From: Burkholderia sp. WSM2232
GTDB lineage: Bacteria > Pseudomonadota > Gammaproteobacteria > Burkholderiales > Burkholderiaceae
Length of the DNA stretch: 64,000 bases
NCBI RefSeq assembly: GCF_000472545.1
Contig: NZ_AWZV01000026.1
Coordinates: 1-64,000, forward strand
Direction: 5' to 3'
Below the pieces are notes generated by a model that saw only the letters and a list, made by a program, of their open reading frames with translations, had not been told where the DNA came from and did no database searches. A program made the position numbers and the translations under genes. Positions 9,667-18,168 of the stretch are shown here, one piece after another (positions within the stretch are counted from its first letter, which is position 1; each line of letters begins with the position of its first letter).

Positions 9667-10884
9667 TCATACCATCGCGCGTGGGCGGTTCTTGCCCTGC
9701 CGGTGCTGACCGTCGTCGCGGTCGCGATGGTTGCTGCGGTCGCGGCTGCGGTCGTCGGCGTGGTTGCTGCGGTCGTCCCGATGGTCGCTGCGGTCGTCGC
9801 TGCGGTCGTCGCTGCGGTCGTCGCTGCGGTCGCGCGTCTCAAGGTTGTCGCGGTTATCGCGGTCGTCACCCTCGAGACGCTTGCCGCGGAGCTCATCGTC
9901 GATATCGACGGTGTGGTCGCCAGAGTCCAGGCGGGCGCCGAGCCCGCCTGCTTCCACGTCGCCCGCGTCCTGATTGGCGGGATCTGGCGGCAGCGCCTTG
10001 GTGCGATGCACCCAGCTCGACAATGCCGACGCGAGCACGATGCATGCACCGCCCGCCCATTCGCGAGGGCCCGGCGCCTCGCCGGCAAAAAGCCATGCGG
10101 AGAGCGCCGTGACCACGAGCTCAAACAGCATGATGATCGAGGCGCGATTGGCGGGCACGCGCGCGAGCCCATACTGCACCAGCATGTTGTTCGACGCGAG
10201 CAGGAACCCGAGGCCCAGCACGAGCCACGCGGCGGTCACCAGATGCGCGCCGGCGGGCGGCGCGGGCATCGCCTCGAACAGCGACGCGCACGCGCCGAAT
10301 AGCGCCGCGCCGCCGAAGATGGTCGCGGTGCGCATCTCCGGCTTCATCTGCGGCAGGACGCGGCTCGTCTTCAGGATCAGCACGTTGCTCATCGCAAAGC
10401 CCATTCCGCCCCCGAGTCCCGCCCATTCGGCGAGATTGGCCGGCAGCGGAATGCCGGCCTGCGGCGACCACAGCATGGTCATCGCGCCGGCAAGCGACAG
10501 CGCGGCGAGACCCACGCCAGACCGGGTCAGCCGCTCATGCAGAATGAAGTGCGCGAAGAGCGCGGTCCACGCCGGCGTCAGATAGAACAGCAGCAGCACG
10601 CGCATGACTTGCCCGTGGATCGAACCCCACACGAAGCCGAGATTCGTGATGCCCGCGGCGAGCGCGAGAGCCGGCAACAGCCAGTGCCAGCGCACCGTCC
10701 GGATCGCGCGGCGACGCACGATCAGCACGAAGAGGCAACCGGCGCCGCTCGTCAGCGCGCTCGCGGCCGTGCCCGGGACGCCGAGCGAGGCGAGCATCCG
10801 CAACGGATACCAGATCATTCCCCACACCGAGGCGCCCAGCATGATCGCCAGCGTCGGCCAGCCTGTCCGAAGCCAGTTGGTCAT
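9667..10884 (-). CDS. EamA/DMT-family transporter with repetitive charged C-terminal tail
   Basis: Drug/metabolite-transporter superfamily permease; substrate unknown. The start ATG gives MTNWLRTGWPT, 405 residues. Residues 1-296 form about ten hydrophobic segments in two EamA halves, the normal family size. Residues 297-405 are an extra hydrophilic tail rich in Asp, Arg, Ser, Asn and His, with R-S-D-D repeated at 353-367. The DNA under it is a 12-bp tandem repeat (9787-9834). The tail follows the last membrane helix, so it is a soluble extension, with its side of the membrane not determined. It lies upstream of smc on the same strand, but nothing ties its function to smc. Confidence 0.85.
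   Translation of the reverse strand: MTNWLRTGWPTLAIMLGASVWGMIWYPLRMLASLGVPGTAASALTSGAGCLFVLIVRRRAIRTVRWHWLLPALALAAGITNLGFVWGSIHGQVMRVLLLFYLTPAWTALFAHFILHERLTRSGVGLAALSLAGAMTMLWSPQAGIPLPANLAEWAGLGGGMGFAMSNVLILKTSRVLPQMKPEMRTATIFGGAALFGACASLFEAMPAPPAGAHLVTAAWLVLGLGFLLASNNMLVQYGLARVPANRASIIMLFELVVTALSAWLFAGEAPGPREWAGGACIVLASALSSWVHRTKALPPDPANQDAGDVEAGGLGARLDSGDHTVDIDDELRGKRLEGDDRDNRDNLETRDRSDDRSDDRSDDRSDHRDDRSNHADDRSRDRSNHRDRDDGQHRQGKNRPRAMV
9787..9834. repeat. 12-bp tandem repeat inside the EamA transporter tail
   Basis: GCTGCGGTCGTC is repeated almost four times (9787-9798, 9799-9810, 9811-9822, then a partial copy). On the minus strand it codes for R-S-D-D repeats. The period is a multiple of three, so copy-number change keeps the frame. 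Confidence 0.9.
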
Positions 10885-10963
10885 GGCGAGGGGCTCCCGC
10901 TTATCTTCTCGATGCCGCTCATGCCCATATTGCTGTTGGCGGCCGGGGCAGCGGCCTTTTCGA

Positions 10964-10999
10964 CTCTGCCTCTGCCTCTGCCTCTGCCTCTGCCTCTGC
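10964..10999. repeat. hexanucleotide array (CTCTGC)x6
   Basis: Six exact copies of CTCTGC. The array is about 80 bp upstream of the EamA transporter start, in its probable leader or promoter, so slippage could change spacing there. Confidence 0.95.
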
Positions 11000-11161
11000 C
11001 GCTGCGTCCTGCCGACATCTCCTCGACTCCTGCGTACATCGCTGCTCCTGCTTGTATTGCCACGCGAACCGGCTTGCCGGCGCATCGTCCTGACGCCGCG
11101 CACCGTCTGCGCGATCTGCGCTGTCTGCCTCACGGCGGACCCGGGCCGGGGCGCGCCACGC

Positions 11162-11167
11162 TATAAT
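11162..11167 (+). promoter_or_regulatory. possible -10 element for dapC
   Basis: A perfect TATAAT lies about 145 nt before the dapC start in otherwise GC-rich DNA. No good -35 hexamer is found 16-18 nt upstream, so this is only a candidate. Confidence 0.3.
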
Positions 11168-11312
11168 CCTTTGCCCGCCGCCGCTGCCGTCCCGCCGCCG
11201 CTTCCAGCGGCCTGACGGGACATCAGCGCCGGGCACTGCGCAAACGCACGCAAGACCGCATGCGCCGTCGTACATCGTTGCGCGCCCTCTTCGATCAGGT
11301 CCGATCCGCCCA

Positions 11313-12530
11313 GTGAATCCGCTACTCGACTCCCTTCAGCCCTATCCGTTCGAAAAGCTGCGCTCGCTTTTCAAAGACGTCACGCCGGCTGCCGGCTTCG
11401 CGCATATCAGCTTCGGCATTGGCGAGCCGAAACATCCGACGCCCGCGCTGATACGCGACGCCGTAATCGCCTCGCTCGGCGGTTTGTCCGCCTATCCGGC
11501 CACGCTCGGCTCCTTGCCGTTGCGCGAGTCGATTGCGAACTGGGTCACGCAGCGCTACGGGCTGCCGCCCGTCGATCCGGCCACTCAGGTGCTGCCGGTG
11601 TCGGGCTCGCGCGAGGCGCTGTTCGCCCTCGCGCAAACGGTCATCGACCCCAAGCGCAACGCGCACGGCGAGCCTGCGATCGTACTCTGTCCCAACCCGT
11701 TCTACCAAATCTACGAGGGCGCCGCGATTCTCGCGGGCGCCGCGCCGTACTTCGTGAACAGCGATCCGGCGCGCAACTTCGCGTGCGATTATTCGGCGGT
11801 GCCCGCCGAGGTCTGGGCGCGCACCCAGCTGCTGTACGTCTGCTCGCCGGGCAATCCAACGGGCGCCGTGCTCACGCTCGACGACTGGCGCGAACTGTTC
11901 GCGCTGTCCGACCGTCACGGCTTCGTGATCGCTTCAGACGAGTGCTACTCCGAAATCTATTTCGACGAAGCGAATCCGCCGCTCGGCGGGCTTCAGGCTG
12001 CGCACCAGCTCAGCCGCGGCTACGAGCGGCTCGTCATGCTGTCGAGCCTGTCGAAGCGCTCGAACGTGCCGGGCATGCGCTCAGGCTTCGTGGCCGGCGA
12101 CGCCGCCATCCTCAAGGACTTCCTGCTGTACCGCACGTACCACGGCGCGGCGCTGTCCACGGTCTATCAAAGCGCGAGCATCGCAGCCTGGAACGACGAA
12201 GCGCATGTGCGCGAGAACCGCGCCAAATACGTGCAAAAGTTCTCGACCGTCACGCCCATGCTCGCCGAGGTGCTCGACGTGCGTCTGCCTGACGCCGCGT
12301 TCTACCTGTGGGCAGACGTCTCGCGCACCGGTCTCACGGATACCGTGTTCGCCCAGCGTCTTTACGCCGACTATAATGTGACGGTTCTGCCAGGTTCGTA
12401 CCTCGCGCGCACCGCGCACGGCGTGAACCCCGGCCGCAATTTCGTGCGCATGGCGCTCGTTGCCGACGTCGACGAATGCACAGAGGGCGCGCAACGAATC
12501 GTCAGTTTTTGCCGCGGGCTCGCGGGCTGA
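11313..12530 (+). CDS. dapC: succinyldiaminopimelate aminotransferase
   Basis: PLP enzyme that makes N-succinyl-LL-diaminopimelate from the 2-amino-6-oxo precursor and glutamate, in the succinylase route to lysine and meso-diaminopimelate. It has 405 residues from a GTG start. Class I/II aminotransferase fold: SFGIGEP near the N-terminus, CSPGNPTG (about 177-184), ASDECYSEIYF, and the PLP lysine Lys248 in SSLSKRSNVPG. It leads the cluster dapC-dapD-arsC-like-dapE-prmB. The gap to dapD is 107 nt. Confidence 0.93.
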   Translation: MNPLLDSLQPYPFEKLRSLFKDVTPAAGFAHISFGIGEPKHPTPALIRDAVIASLGGLSAYPATLGSLPLRESIANWVTQRYGLPPVDPATQVLPVSGSREALFALAQTVIDPKRNAHGEPAIVLCPNPFYQIYEGAAILAGAAPYFVNSDPARNFACDYSAVPAEVWARTQLLYVCSPGNPTGAVLTLDDWRELFALSDRHGFVIASDECYSEIYFDEANPPLGGLQAAHQLSRGYERLVMLSSLSKRSNVPGMRSGFVAGDAAILKDFLLYRTYHGAALSTVYQSASIAAWNDEAHVRENRAKYVQKFSTVTPMLAEVLDVRLPDAAFYLWADVSRTGLTDTVFAQRLYADYNVTVLPGSYLARTAHGVNPGRNFVRMALVADVDECTEGAQRIVSFCRGLAG

Positions 12531-12637
12531 GTTTCGCGCGGCCGGTGGCCGGTTCGTGTTCACGGTGTCCGGTCTCCGGCTGATGCCCGCGCCTCGCCGC
12601 CCTTCTTCCGATTTCAACTCTTCAGAAAAGCACGCAT

Positions 12638-13465
12638 ATGTCGCAACAACTTCAGCAAATTATCGACACCGCCTGGGAAAACCGCGCCGAGCTGTCGCCC
12701 AAGGCCGCTCCGGCAGACGTGCGTGAAGCCGTCGCCCACGCCATCGAGCAACTGGACAAGGGCGCGCTGCGCGTGGCCGAGAAGAAGGACGGCGACTGGG
12801 TCGTCAATCAATGGCTGAAGAAAGCCGTGCTGCTGTCGTTTCGCCTCGAAGACAACGCGCCGATGCCGGCCGGCGGCTACAGCCAGTTCTACGACAAGGT
12901 GCCCTCGAAGTTCGCCAACTACACCGCCGAAGACTTCGCGGCCGGCGGCTTTCGCGTAGTGCCGCCCGCCATCGCGCGGCGCGGCTCCTTTATCGCGAAG
13001 AACGTCGTGCTGATGCCGTCGTACACCAACATCGGCGCATATGTCGACGAAGGCACGATGGTCGACACGTGGGCAACCGTCGGTTCCTGCGCGCAGATCG
13101 GCAAGAACGTGCACCTGTCGGGCGGCGTGGGCATTGGCGGGGTGCTGGAGCCGCTGCAGGCGAACCCGGTCATCATCGAAGACAACTGCTTTATCGGTGC
13201 GCGTTCGGAAGTGGTGGAAGGCGTGATCGTCGAGGAAAACTCGGTCATTTCGATGGGCGTGTACCTCGGCCAGAGCACCAAGATCTACGACCGCGAAACG
13301 GGCGAAGTCACGTATGGCCGCATTCCCGCGGGCTCGGTCGTGGTGGCGGGCAACCTGCCGTCCAAGGACGGTTCGCACAGCCTCTACTGCGCCGTGATCG
13401 TGAAGAAGGTCGACGCGAAGACGCGTGCGAAGGTCGGCCTGAACGAGCTGCTGCGAGGCGACTGA
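12638..13465 (+). CDS. dapD: tetrahydrodipicolinate N-succinyltransferase
   Basis: Transfers succinyl from succinyl-CoA to tetrahydrodipicolinate, the step before DapC. It has 275 residues, the expected length. After an alpha-helical N-terminal region, residues about 105-230 form a left-handed beta-helix of hexapeptide repeats (for example VVLMPSYTNIGAYVDEGTMV). Its stop TGA overlaps the next start (TGATG), indicating translational coupling with the ArsC-like gene. Confidence 0.97.
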   Translation: MSQQLQQIIDTAWENRAELSPKAAPADVREAVAHAIEQLDKGALRVAEKKDGDWVVNQWLKKAVLLSFRLEDNAPMPAGGYSQFYDKVPSKFANYTAEDFAAGGFRVVPPAIARRGSFIAKNVVLMPSYTNIGAYVDEGTMVDTWATVGSCAQIGKNVHLSGGVGIGGVLEPLQANPVIIEDNCFIGARSEVVEGVIVEENSVISMGVYLGQSTKIYDRETGEVTYGRIPAGSVVVAGNLPSKDGSHSLYCAVIVKKVDAKTRAKVGLNELLRGD

Positions 13466-13830
13466 TGGCGCGCGGCACCAAAACTGTCGTCTACGGCATT
13501 CCGAACTGCGACACCGTCAAGAAAGCACGCGTGTGGCTCGCTGAGCACGGCGTGGAGTTCGAGTTTCACGACTTCAAGAAGGCCGGCGTGACCGAGCCGC
13601 TCGTGCAGGACTGGCTGAAGGACGTGAAGCTCGACGCGCTGCTGAACCGTCGCGGCACCACGTGGCGCGGCCTGTCGGACGACATGAAGGCCGCCGCCGA
13701 AACCCAGCCGGGCGCTATTGCGTTGATGATCCACAAGCCTTCGGTAATCAAGCGGCCCGTGCTGGTGGTGAATGGGCGCGTGAAGTCGCTCGGGTTTTCA
13801 CCGGACGAATACGCGGCGTTGTTTGCGTGA
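13465..13830 (+). CDS. ArsC/Spx-family protein, YffB-like
   Basis: Small thioredoxin-fold protein of 121 residues. It has the N-terminal YGIPNCDTVKKA motif, in which the Cys is in the ArsC active-site position but is not followed by the CXXC of a redoxin, and the C-terminal SVIKRPVLVV stretch with a conserved cis-proline region. The family is related to arsenate reductase and Spx; E. coli YffB also sits beside dapE, so this synteny is old. The function is unknown, probably glutathione-related and not arsenic resistance. The ATG overlaps the dapD stop. Confidence 0.88.
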   Translation: MARGTKTVVYGIPNCDTVKKARVWLAEHGVEFEFHDFKKAGVTEPLVQDWLKDVKLDALLNRRGTTWRGLSDDMKAAAETQPGAIALMIHKPSVIKRPVLVVNGRVKSLGFSPDEYAALFA

Positions 13831-14138
13831 AGCGGCGGGCGGTGATGTGGGCGTAAGCGTTGTCCGCGGTGATGTTTGCGTAAGCGTTGTGATGGTTGGC
13901 AAGCGCAGCGACATTGCCTAAGCGCAGCGACATTCGCCTAAGCGCAGCGACATTCGCTTAAGCGCCGCGCTCTTCGCACAAGTGCGCTGCATTTCTGCCA
14001 AACGCGCGCGCCTCGCTAACACGCCGCGCTATCGCGTCCGGGCCCGCCCCGGCCGCGTCGCGTCAAAAGCTGTTGCCGGCTGCGGTGCTGCACCGCCCGC
14101 CGGCATTTTTTCATTTCCAAGTGGCTTGTACTGAATCC
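13831..14138. repeat. 308-nt intergenic region filled with two tandem-repeat families
   Basis: Directly after the ArsC-like stop are two 27-bp copies (13839-13865, 13866-13892) beginning GCGGTGATG and containing GCGTAAGCGTTGT. Then come three copies of a 19-20-bp unit AAGCGCAGCGACATTCGCCT (13901-13919, 13920-13939, 13940-13959) and a degenerate fourth. The rest, up to the dapE start, has no gene or clear terminator. Confidence 0.85.
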
Positions 14139-15278
14139 ATGTCCGGCACCCTTGCCCTTACCGAACAACTGATCGCGCGCGCCTCCGTCACGCCTGACGA
14201 CCAGCATTGCCAGCGCCTCCTGACCGAGCGCCTGTCCGCGCTCGGCTTCGAGCATGAAACCATCGAATCGAACGGCGTCACGAACCTGTGGGCCGTCAAA
14301 CGCGGCGTCGACGGCCATGCGGGCAAGCTGCTTGCCTTTGCCGGCCACACGGACGTGGTGCCCACCGGCCCGCTCGATCAATGGCATTCGGCGCCGTTCG
14401 TGCCGACTCACCGCGACGGCAAGCTGTACGGCCGCGGCGCAGCCGACATGAAAAGCTCGATTGCGGGCTTCGTGGTCGCCAGCGAAGAGTTCGTCGCGAC
14501 GCACCCACAGCATCGCGGCTCGATCGCGTTCCTGATCACGAGCGACGAAGAAGGCCCAGCCACCGACGGTACCGTCAAGGTCGTGGAAGCGCTGCAGGCA
14601 CGCGGCGAGCGCATGGACTACTGCATTGTCGGCGAGCCGACTTCGAGCGCGCAGTTCGGCGATACGGTGAAGAACGGCCGGCGCGGCTCGATGTCCGGCA
14701 AGCTCGTGGTGAAAGGCGTGCAAGGCCACATCGCCTACCCGCATCTGGCGAAAAACCCGGTGCATCTGCTCGCGCCGGCGCTCGCCGAACTGGTGGCCGA
14801 ACGCTGGGACGACGGCAACGAATACTTCCCGCCCACCACGTGGCAGGTGTCGAACATCCATAGCGGCACAGGCGCGAGTAATGTGATTCCGGGCCACGCC
14901 GAAGTCATGTTCAACTTCCGCTTTTCCACTGCGAGCACCGTGGACGGTTTGCAGCAGCGAGTCCACGCGATTCTCGACAGACACGGTCTCGCCTACGATC
15001 TGCAATGGACCGTGAGCGGCCTGCCGTTTCTCACGCCGCACGGCGAGCTGTCGAGCGCGCTCGCCAAAGCCATCAAGGACGAAACCGGCGTGACGACCGA
15101 ACTCTCGACCACCGGCGGCACTTCGGACGGCCGCTTCATCGCGCGCATCTGCCAACAGGTGGTCGAGTTTGGCCCGTTGAACGCCAGCATCCACAAGATC
15201 GACGAACATATCGAAGTCGCACACATCGAGCCGCTGAAGAACGTGTATCGCCGCGTGCTTGAACAACTGATCGCCTGA
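14139..15278 (+). CDS. dapE: succinyl-diaminopimelate desuccinylase
   Basis: Zinc-dependent hydrolase releasing succinate from N-succinyl-LL-diaminopimelate to give LL-DAP. The ATG giving MSGTLALTEQL makes 379 residues, as in other DapE proteins; the frame is open further upstream but that adds no conserved sequence. M20 metallopeptidase motifs: GHTDVVPTG with His70 and Asp72, GRGAADMK with Asp103, and SDEEGPATDG with the catalytic Glu137 and ligand Glu138. It is 308 nt from the ArsC-like gene because of repeat DNA, and is followed by prmB. Confidence 0.95.
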   Translation: MSGTLALTEQLIARASVTPDDQHCQRLLTERLSALGFEHETIESNGVTNLWAVKRGVDGHAGKLLAFAGHTDVVPTGPLDQWHSAPFVPTHRDGKLYGRGAADMKSSIAGFVVASEEFVATHPQHRGSIAFLITSDEEGPATDGTVKVVEALQARGERMDYCIVGEPTSSAQFGDTVKNGRRGSMSGKLVVKGVQGHIAYPHLAKNPVHLLAPALAELVAERWDDGNEYFPPTTWQVSNIHSGTGASNVIPGHAEVMFNFRFSTASTVDGLQQRVHAILDRHGLAYDLQWTVSGLPFLTPHGELSSALAKAIKDETGVTTELSTTGGTSDGRFIARICQQVVEFGPLNASIHKIDEHIEVAHIEPLKNVYRRVLEQLIA

Positions 15279-15289
15279 GCCCGGCTTTT

Positions 15290-15322
15290 TTCCAGGCACA
15301 TTCCAGGCACATTCCAGGCAAA
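15290..15322. repeat. 11-bp tandem repeat x3 between dapE and prmB
   Basis: TTCCAGGCACA occurs at 15290-15300 and 15301-15311, and as TTCCAGGCAAA at 15312-15322. It begins 12 nt after the dapE stop and ends just before the prmB ribosome-binding region. Confidence 0.9.
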
Positions 15323-15338
15323 CCCGAGGACTATTGCG

Positions 15339-16223
15339 ATGACGCTGCCCTTTTCCACTGTCCGCGACCTGCTGCGCTTCGCGGTGTCGCGCTTCAACCA
15401 GGCTGGGCTGTCGTTCGGCCACGGCTCGGCCAACGCCTACGACGAAGCTGCTTACCTCGTTCTGCACACGTTGCATCTGCCGCTCGACCTGCTGGAGCCG
15501 TTCATGGACGCGCGCCTCTCGGCGGCGGAAATCGACGCGGTGCTAAACGTGATCGAGCGCCGCGCCACCGAGCGCGTGCCCGCCGCCTACATCACGCAGG
15601 AAGCGTGGATGCACGGCTTTCGCTTTTACGTCGACGAACGCACTATTGTGCCGCGTTCGTTTATCGGCGAGCTGCTGCAGGACGGGCTGCAACCGTATGT
15701 CGAAGACCCCGAGCAGGTGAGCGGCGTGCTGGAGTTGTGCACCGGCTCGGGCTGCCTCGCCATTCTCGCGGCCCACGCGTTTCCGAATGCGGACATCGAC
15801 GCGGTGGATCTCTCCGCGCCGGCTCTCGAAGTTGCCGCGCGTAACGTGGCCGACTACAAGCTCGAGGACCGCATCGCGCTATTCGAAGGCGACCTGTATG
15901 CGCCGCTCGCGCAACGCCGCTATGACGTGATCATCAGCAATCCGCCCTATGTGAACGCCGCGTCGATGCAGGAGCTGCCCGCGGAGTACAAGCATGAGCC
16001 GGAAATGGCGCTGGCGGGCGGAGCCGACGGCATGGACATCGTGCGGCGAATCATTGCGGACGCACGCAACTGGCTGACCGAAGACGGCGTGCTCGTGATC
16101 GAGATCGGCAACGAGCGGCAACACGTCGAGGCGGCCTTCGGCGGGCTGAATCTCGTATGGCTGTCGACGAGTGCCGGCGACGACAACGTATTCCTGATCC
16201 AGGCGGCGGATCTTCCGGTCTAG
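15339..16223 (+). CDS. prmB: ribosomal protein L3 N5-glutamine methyltransferase
   Basis: SAM-dependent enzyme that methylates a glutamine side chain of ribosomal protein uL3. It has 294 residues, near the E. coli length. An N-terminal helical substrate-binding region precedes the Rossmann-fold domain with motif I ELCTGSGCLA (132-141) and the N5-glutamine MTase signature NPPYV starting at Asn201. The start ATG has GAGGA upstream. PrmC is the main alternative, but the YVDERTIVPRSFIGELL and HEPEMAL segments and the length favour PrmB. Confidence 0.93.
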   Translation: MTLPFSTVRDLLRFAVSRFNQAGLSFGHGSANAYDEAAYLVLHTLHLPLDLLEPFMDARLSAAEIDAVLNVIERRATERVPAAYITQEAWMHGFRFYVDERTIVPRSFIGELLQDGLQPYVEDPEQVSGVLELCTGSGCLAILAAHAFPNADIDAVDLSAPALEVAARNVADYKLEDRIALFEGDLYAPLAQRRYDVIISNPPYVNAASMQELPAEYKHEPEMALAGGADGMDIVRRIIADARNWLTEDGVLVIEIGNERQHVEAAFGGLNLVWLSTSAGDDNVFLIQAADLPV

Positions 16224-16579
16224 AAACGTGACGATGTTGCAGCCGCGGCAGCGCGCGGCGGTGACGACGAGCCTTGCGGCCCGCGCGCGTTTCCGGGGGC
16301 GACCTTCGCGCGGCGCACCGCCGGCGTTTGCTGCGTTTGCTGCGTTTGCTGCCTATGCTGCCTCTGCCGCCTCTGCTGCCTTCGTTGCCTTCGTTGCCTT
16401 CGTTGCCTTCGTTGCCTTCGTTGCCGCCGCGCCCGCTGTGCCTACATGCCACCCGCCCGCAAGCCTCACCATCACCCCAACGCCCCGGCGTTCGGTAAGA
16501 TGAGCGCCGTTAGCTCGCGAGCTGCCCGCGTTCGTCCCCGCGACCCGGTGCAGCGACTCGCCCAACCTTTCGCTCGCCT
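16224..16579. other. 356-nt intergenic region dominated by a 9-bp minisatellite
   Basis: Lies between prmB and cls. It contains the 9-bp array at 16325-16423 and otherwise GC-rich DNA. The open frame through the array codes only Ala/Phe/Val repeats and is not a believable gene. Confidence 0.6.
16325..16423. repeat. 9-bp minisatellite, 11 units
   Basis: Eleven consecutive 9-bp units: three CGTTTGCTG, then CCTATGCTG, CCTCTGCCG, CCTCTGCTG, then five identical CCTTCGTTG (16379-16423). The gradient from one sequence variant to another suggests successive local duplications. Confidence 0.95.
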
Positions 16580-18145
16580 ATGCAATTCGACCTGCTTCAC
16601 GTCGGCACGCTGGTGGCCCTCGCTCATGTACTCGGCGTAATCGCAGCGTGCCACGCGATTCTCAACACCCGCACGTCGCAAGGCGCGATTGCGTGGGCCG
16701 TGTCGCTGGTCGCCATGCCTTACCTGACGCTCGTCCCTTACCTGTTCCTCGGACGCAGCAAGTTCGCCGGTTACGCCGACGCACGCCGCGTCGAAAATGA
16801 ACTGCTGCGCACACACGCGCATCCTCCGCAGTGGGACAAGCTCGCTTCGTCGGCGCAACTGCCCGCTCACGCGCTGGGCGGCAGGCTCGTGCATTCGCTC
16901 ACGCGGCTTGGCGGCATGCCGTTTCTGCCGGGCAATTTCGTGCGCACGCTGGTGAACGGCACCGCCACCTTCGAGGCGATTTTCGAGGCCATCCAGCAGG
17001 CGCGTCATTACATCATCGTGCAGTTTTTCATCGTCCGCGACGATGCGCTGGGCCAGATGTTCAAGGAATCCCTGATCGCCAAAGCGCAGCAAGGTGTGCG
17101 CGTCTATTTTCTGTACGACAGCATCGGCAGCTTCGATCTGCCGCACCGCTACGTCGCGTCGTTGCGCGCGGGTGGCGTGGAAACACATCCATTCGCCACC
17201 AATCGCCTGTTCGTCAACCGGCTGCAACTGAACTTCCGCAATCACCGCAAGATCGTCTCCGTCGACGGCGAACGCGCGTTTGTGGGCGGGCACAATATCG
17301 GCGTGGAGTATCTGGGCGGCAAGCCGCCGCTCTCGCCGTGGCGCGACACGCATATCGAAGTACGCGGGCCGGCGGTAGCGAGCATCCAGTTCGTGTTTAC
17401 CGAGGACTGGTACTGGGCGACCCAGCAGTTGCCCCAACTCGACGTGCCGCCCCATGACGCCAATGACCCCAATGACGCCAGCAACGCGTCATGCGCCTCT
17501 GACGCGCCCGCCTCACCTGCAGCGCCGAACTTCGCGCACCACGCTGCGCCCAGCAACGCGTCGAGCAGCACCTCCACGAGCGCGACACCCAACCACGACA
17601 TGCACTGCCTCGTCGTGCCGAGCGGCCCCGCAGACAAGCAGGAAACCTGCTCGCTCTTTTTCGTGGAAGCGATCAACGCGGCGCGCGAGCGCATCTGGAT
17701 CACCACGCCCTACCTCGTGCCCGACGAAGCCGTATTCTCGGCATTGCGCCTCGCGGCGCTGCGCGGCGTCGACGTGCGGATTCTGATTCCCGCCCGGCGC
17801 GATCACGTGGTGGTGTTCGAAGCCTCGAAACTCTACGCGTACGATTCGCTGCGCGCGGGCATTCGCATCTTTCGCTACCAGCCTGGCTTCCTGCACCAGA
17901 AGGTCGTGCTGATCGACAGCGTGGCCGCAGCGGTGGGCAGCGCCAATCTCGACAACCGTTCGTTCCGGCTCAACTTCGAGATCATGGTGCTGACCGTCGA
18001 TCAGACATTCGCGCAGGAAGTGGAAACCATGCTGCTCGCGGACTTCACGCAATCACGCGAGATAGACCGCAACGAGTACCGTCAGGCGAGCGCCGTGCGG
18101 CGCGTGCTGATGCATGTGGCCCGGCTTTTCTCGCCCATTCTCTGA
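16580..18145 (+). CDS. cls: cardiolipin synthase
   Basis: Phospholipase D superfamily enzyme that joins phosphatidylglycerol molecules into cardiolipin at the inner membrane. It has 521 residues with two N-terminal membrane segments (about 5-28 and 36-58). Two HKD motifs are present: HRKIVSVD with His222/Lys224/Asp229, followed by GGHNIGVEY, and HQKVVLID with His439/Lys441/Asp446, followed by GSANLDNRS. Between the two PLD halves (about 290-335) is an Asn/Ala/Ser/Thr-rich linker not typical of E. coli ClsA. The transcription unit is probably separate from prmB. Confidence 0.93.
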   Translation: MQFDLLHVGTLVALAHVLGVIAACHAILNTRTSQGAIAWAVSLVAMPYLTLVPYLFLGRSKFAGYADARRVENELLRTHAHPPQWDKLASSAQLPAHALGGRLVHSLTRLGGMPFLPGNFVRTLVNGTATFEAIFEAIQQARHYIIVQFFIVRDDALGQMFKESLIAKAQQGVRVYFLYDSIGSFDLPHRYVASLRAGGVETHPFATNRLFVNRLQLNFRNHRKIVSVDGERAFVGGHNIGVEYLGGKPPLSPWRDTHIEVRGPAVASIQFVFTEDWYWATQQLPQLDVPPHDANDPNDASNASCASDAPASPAAPNFAHHAAPSNASSSTSTSATPNHDMHCLVVPSGPADKQETCSLFFVEAINAARERIWITTPYLVPDEAVFSALRLAALRGVDVRILIPARRDHVVVFEASKLYAYDSLRAGIRIFRYQPGFLHQKVVLIDSVAAAVGSANLDNRSFRLNFEIMVLTVDQTFAQEVETMLLADFTQSREIDRNEYRQASAVRRVLMHVARLFSPIL

Positions 18146-18168
18146 CGCGCCGCCACGCGCCGCCGCTT

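Larger units (their letters stand above)
10885..11312. other. 428-nt intergenic region with hexamer repeat and possible dapC promoter
   Basis: Lies between divergent genes (EamA transporter on the left, dapC on the right). It holds a CTCTGC hexamer array (10964-10999) and a perfect TATAAT at 11162-11167. I see no convincing open frame or RNA gene. Confidence 0.6.

Noticed and set aside
9507..10172. N-terminal extension of SMC
   Set aside because: Reads through the tail of the EamA transporter with Thr/Ala repeats; SMC homology starts at the GTG 9506.
13839..13959. Possible CRISPR array
   Set aside because: The repeats are directly contiguous with no spacers and no cas genes are present.
16228..16503. 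Small open frame with A-F-A-A/A-F-V repeats
   Set aside because: Product of the 9-bp minisatellite; the period is a multiple of three, so all frames stay open. No ribosome-binding site or similarity.
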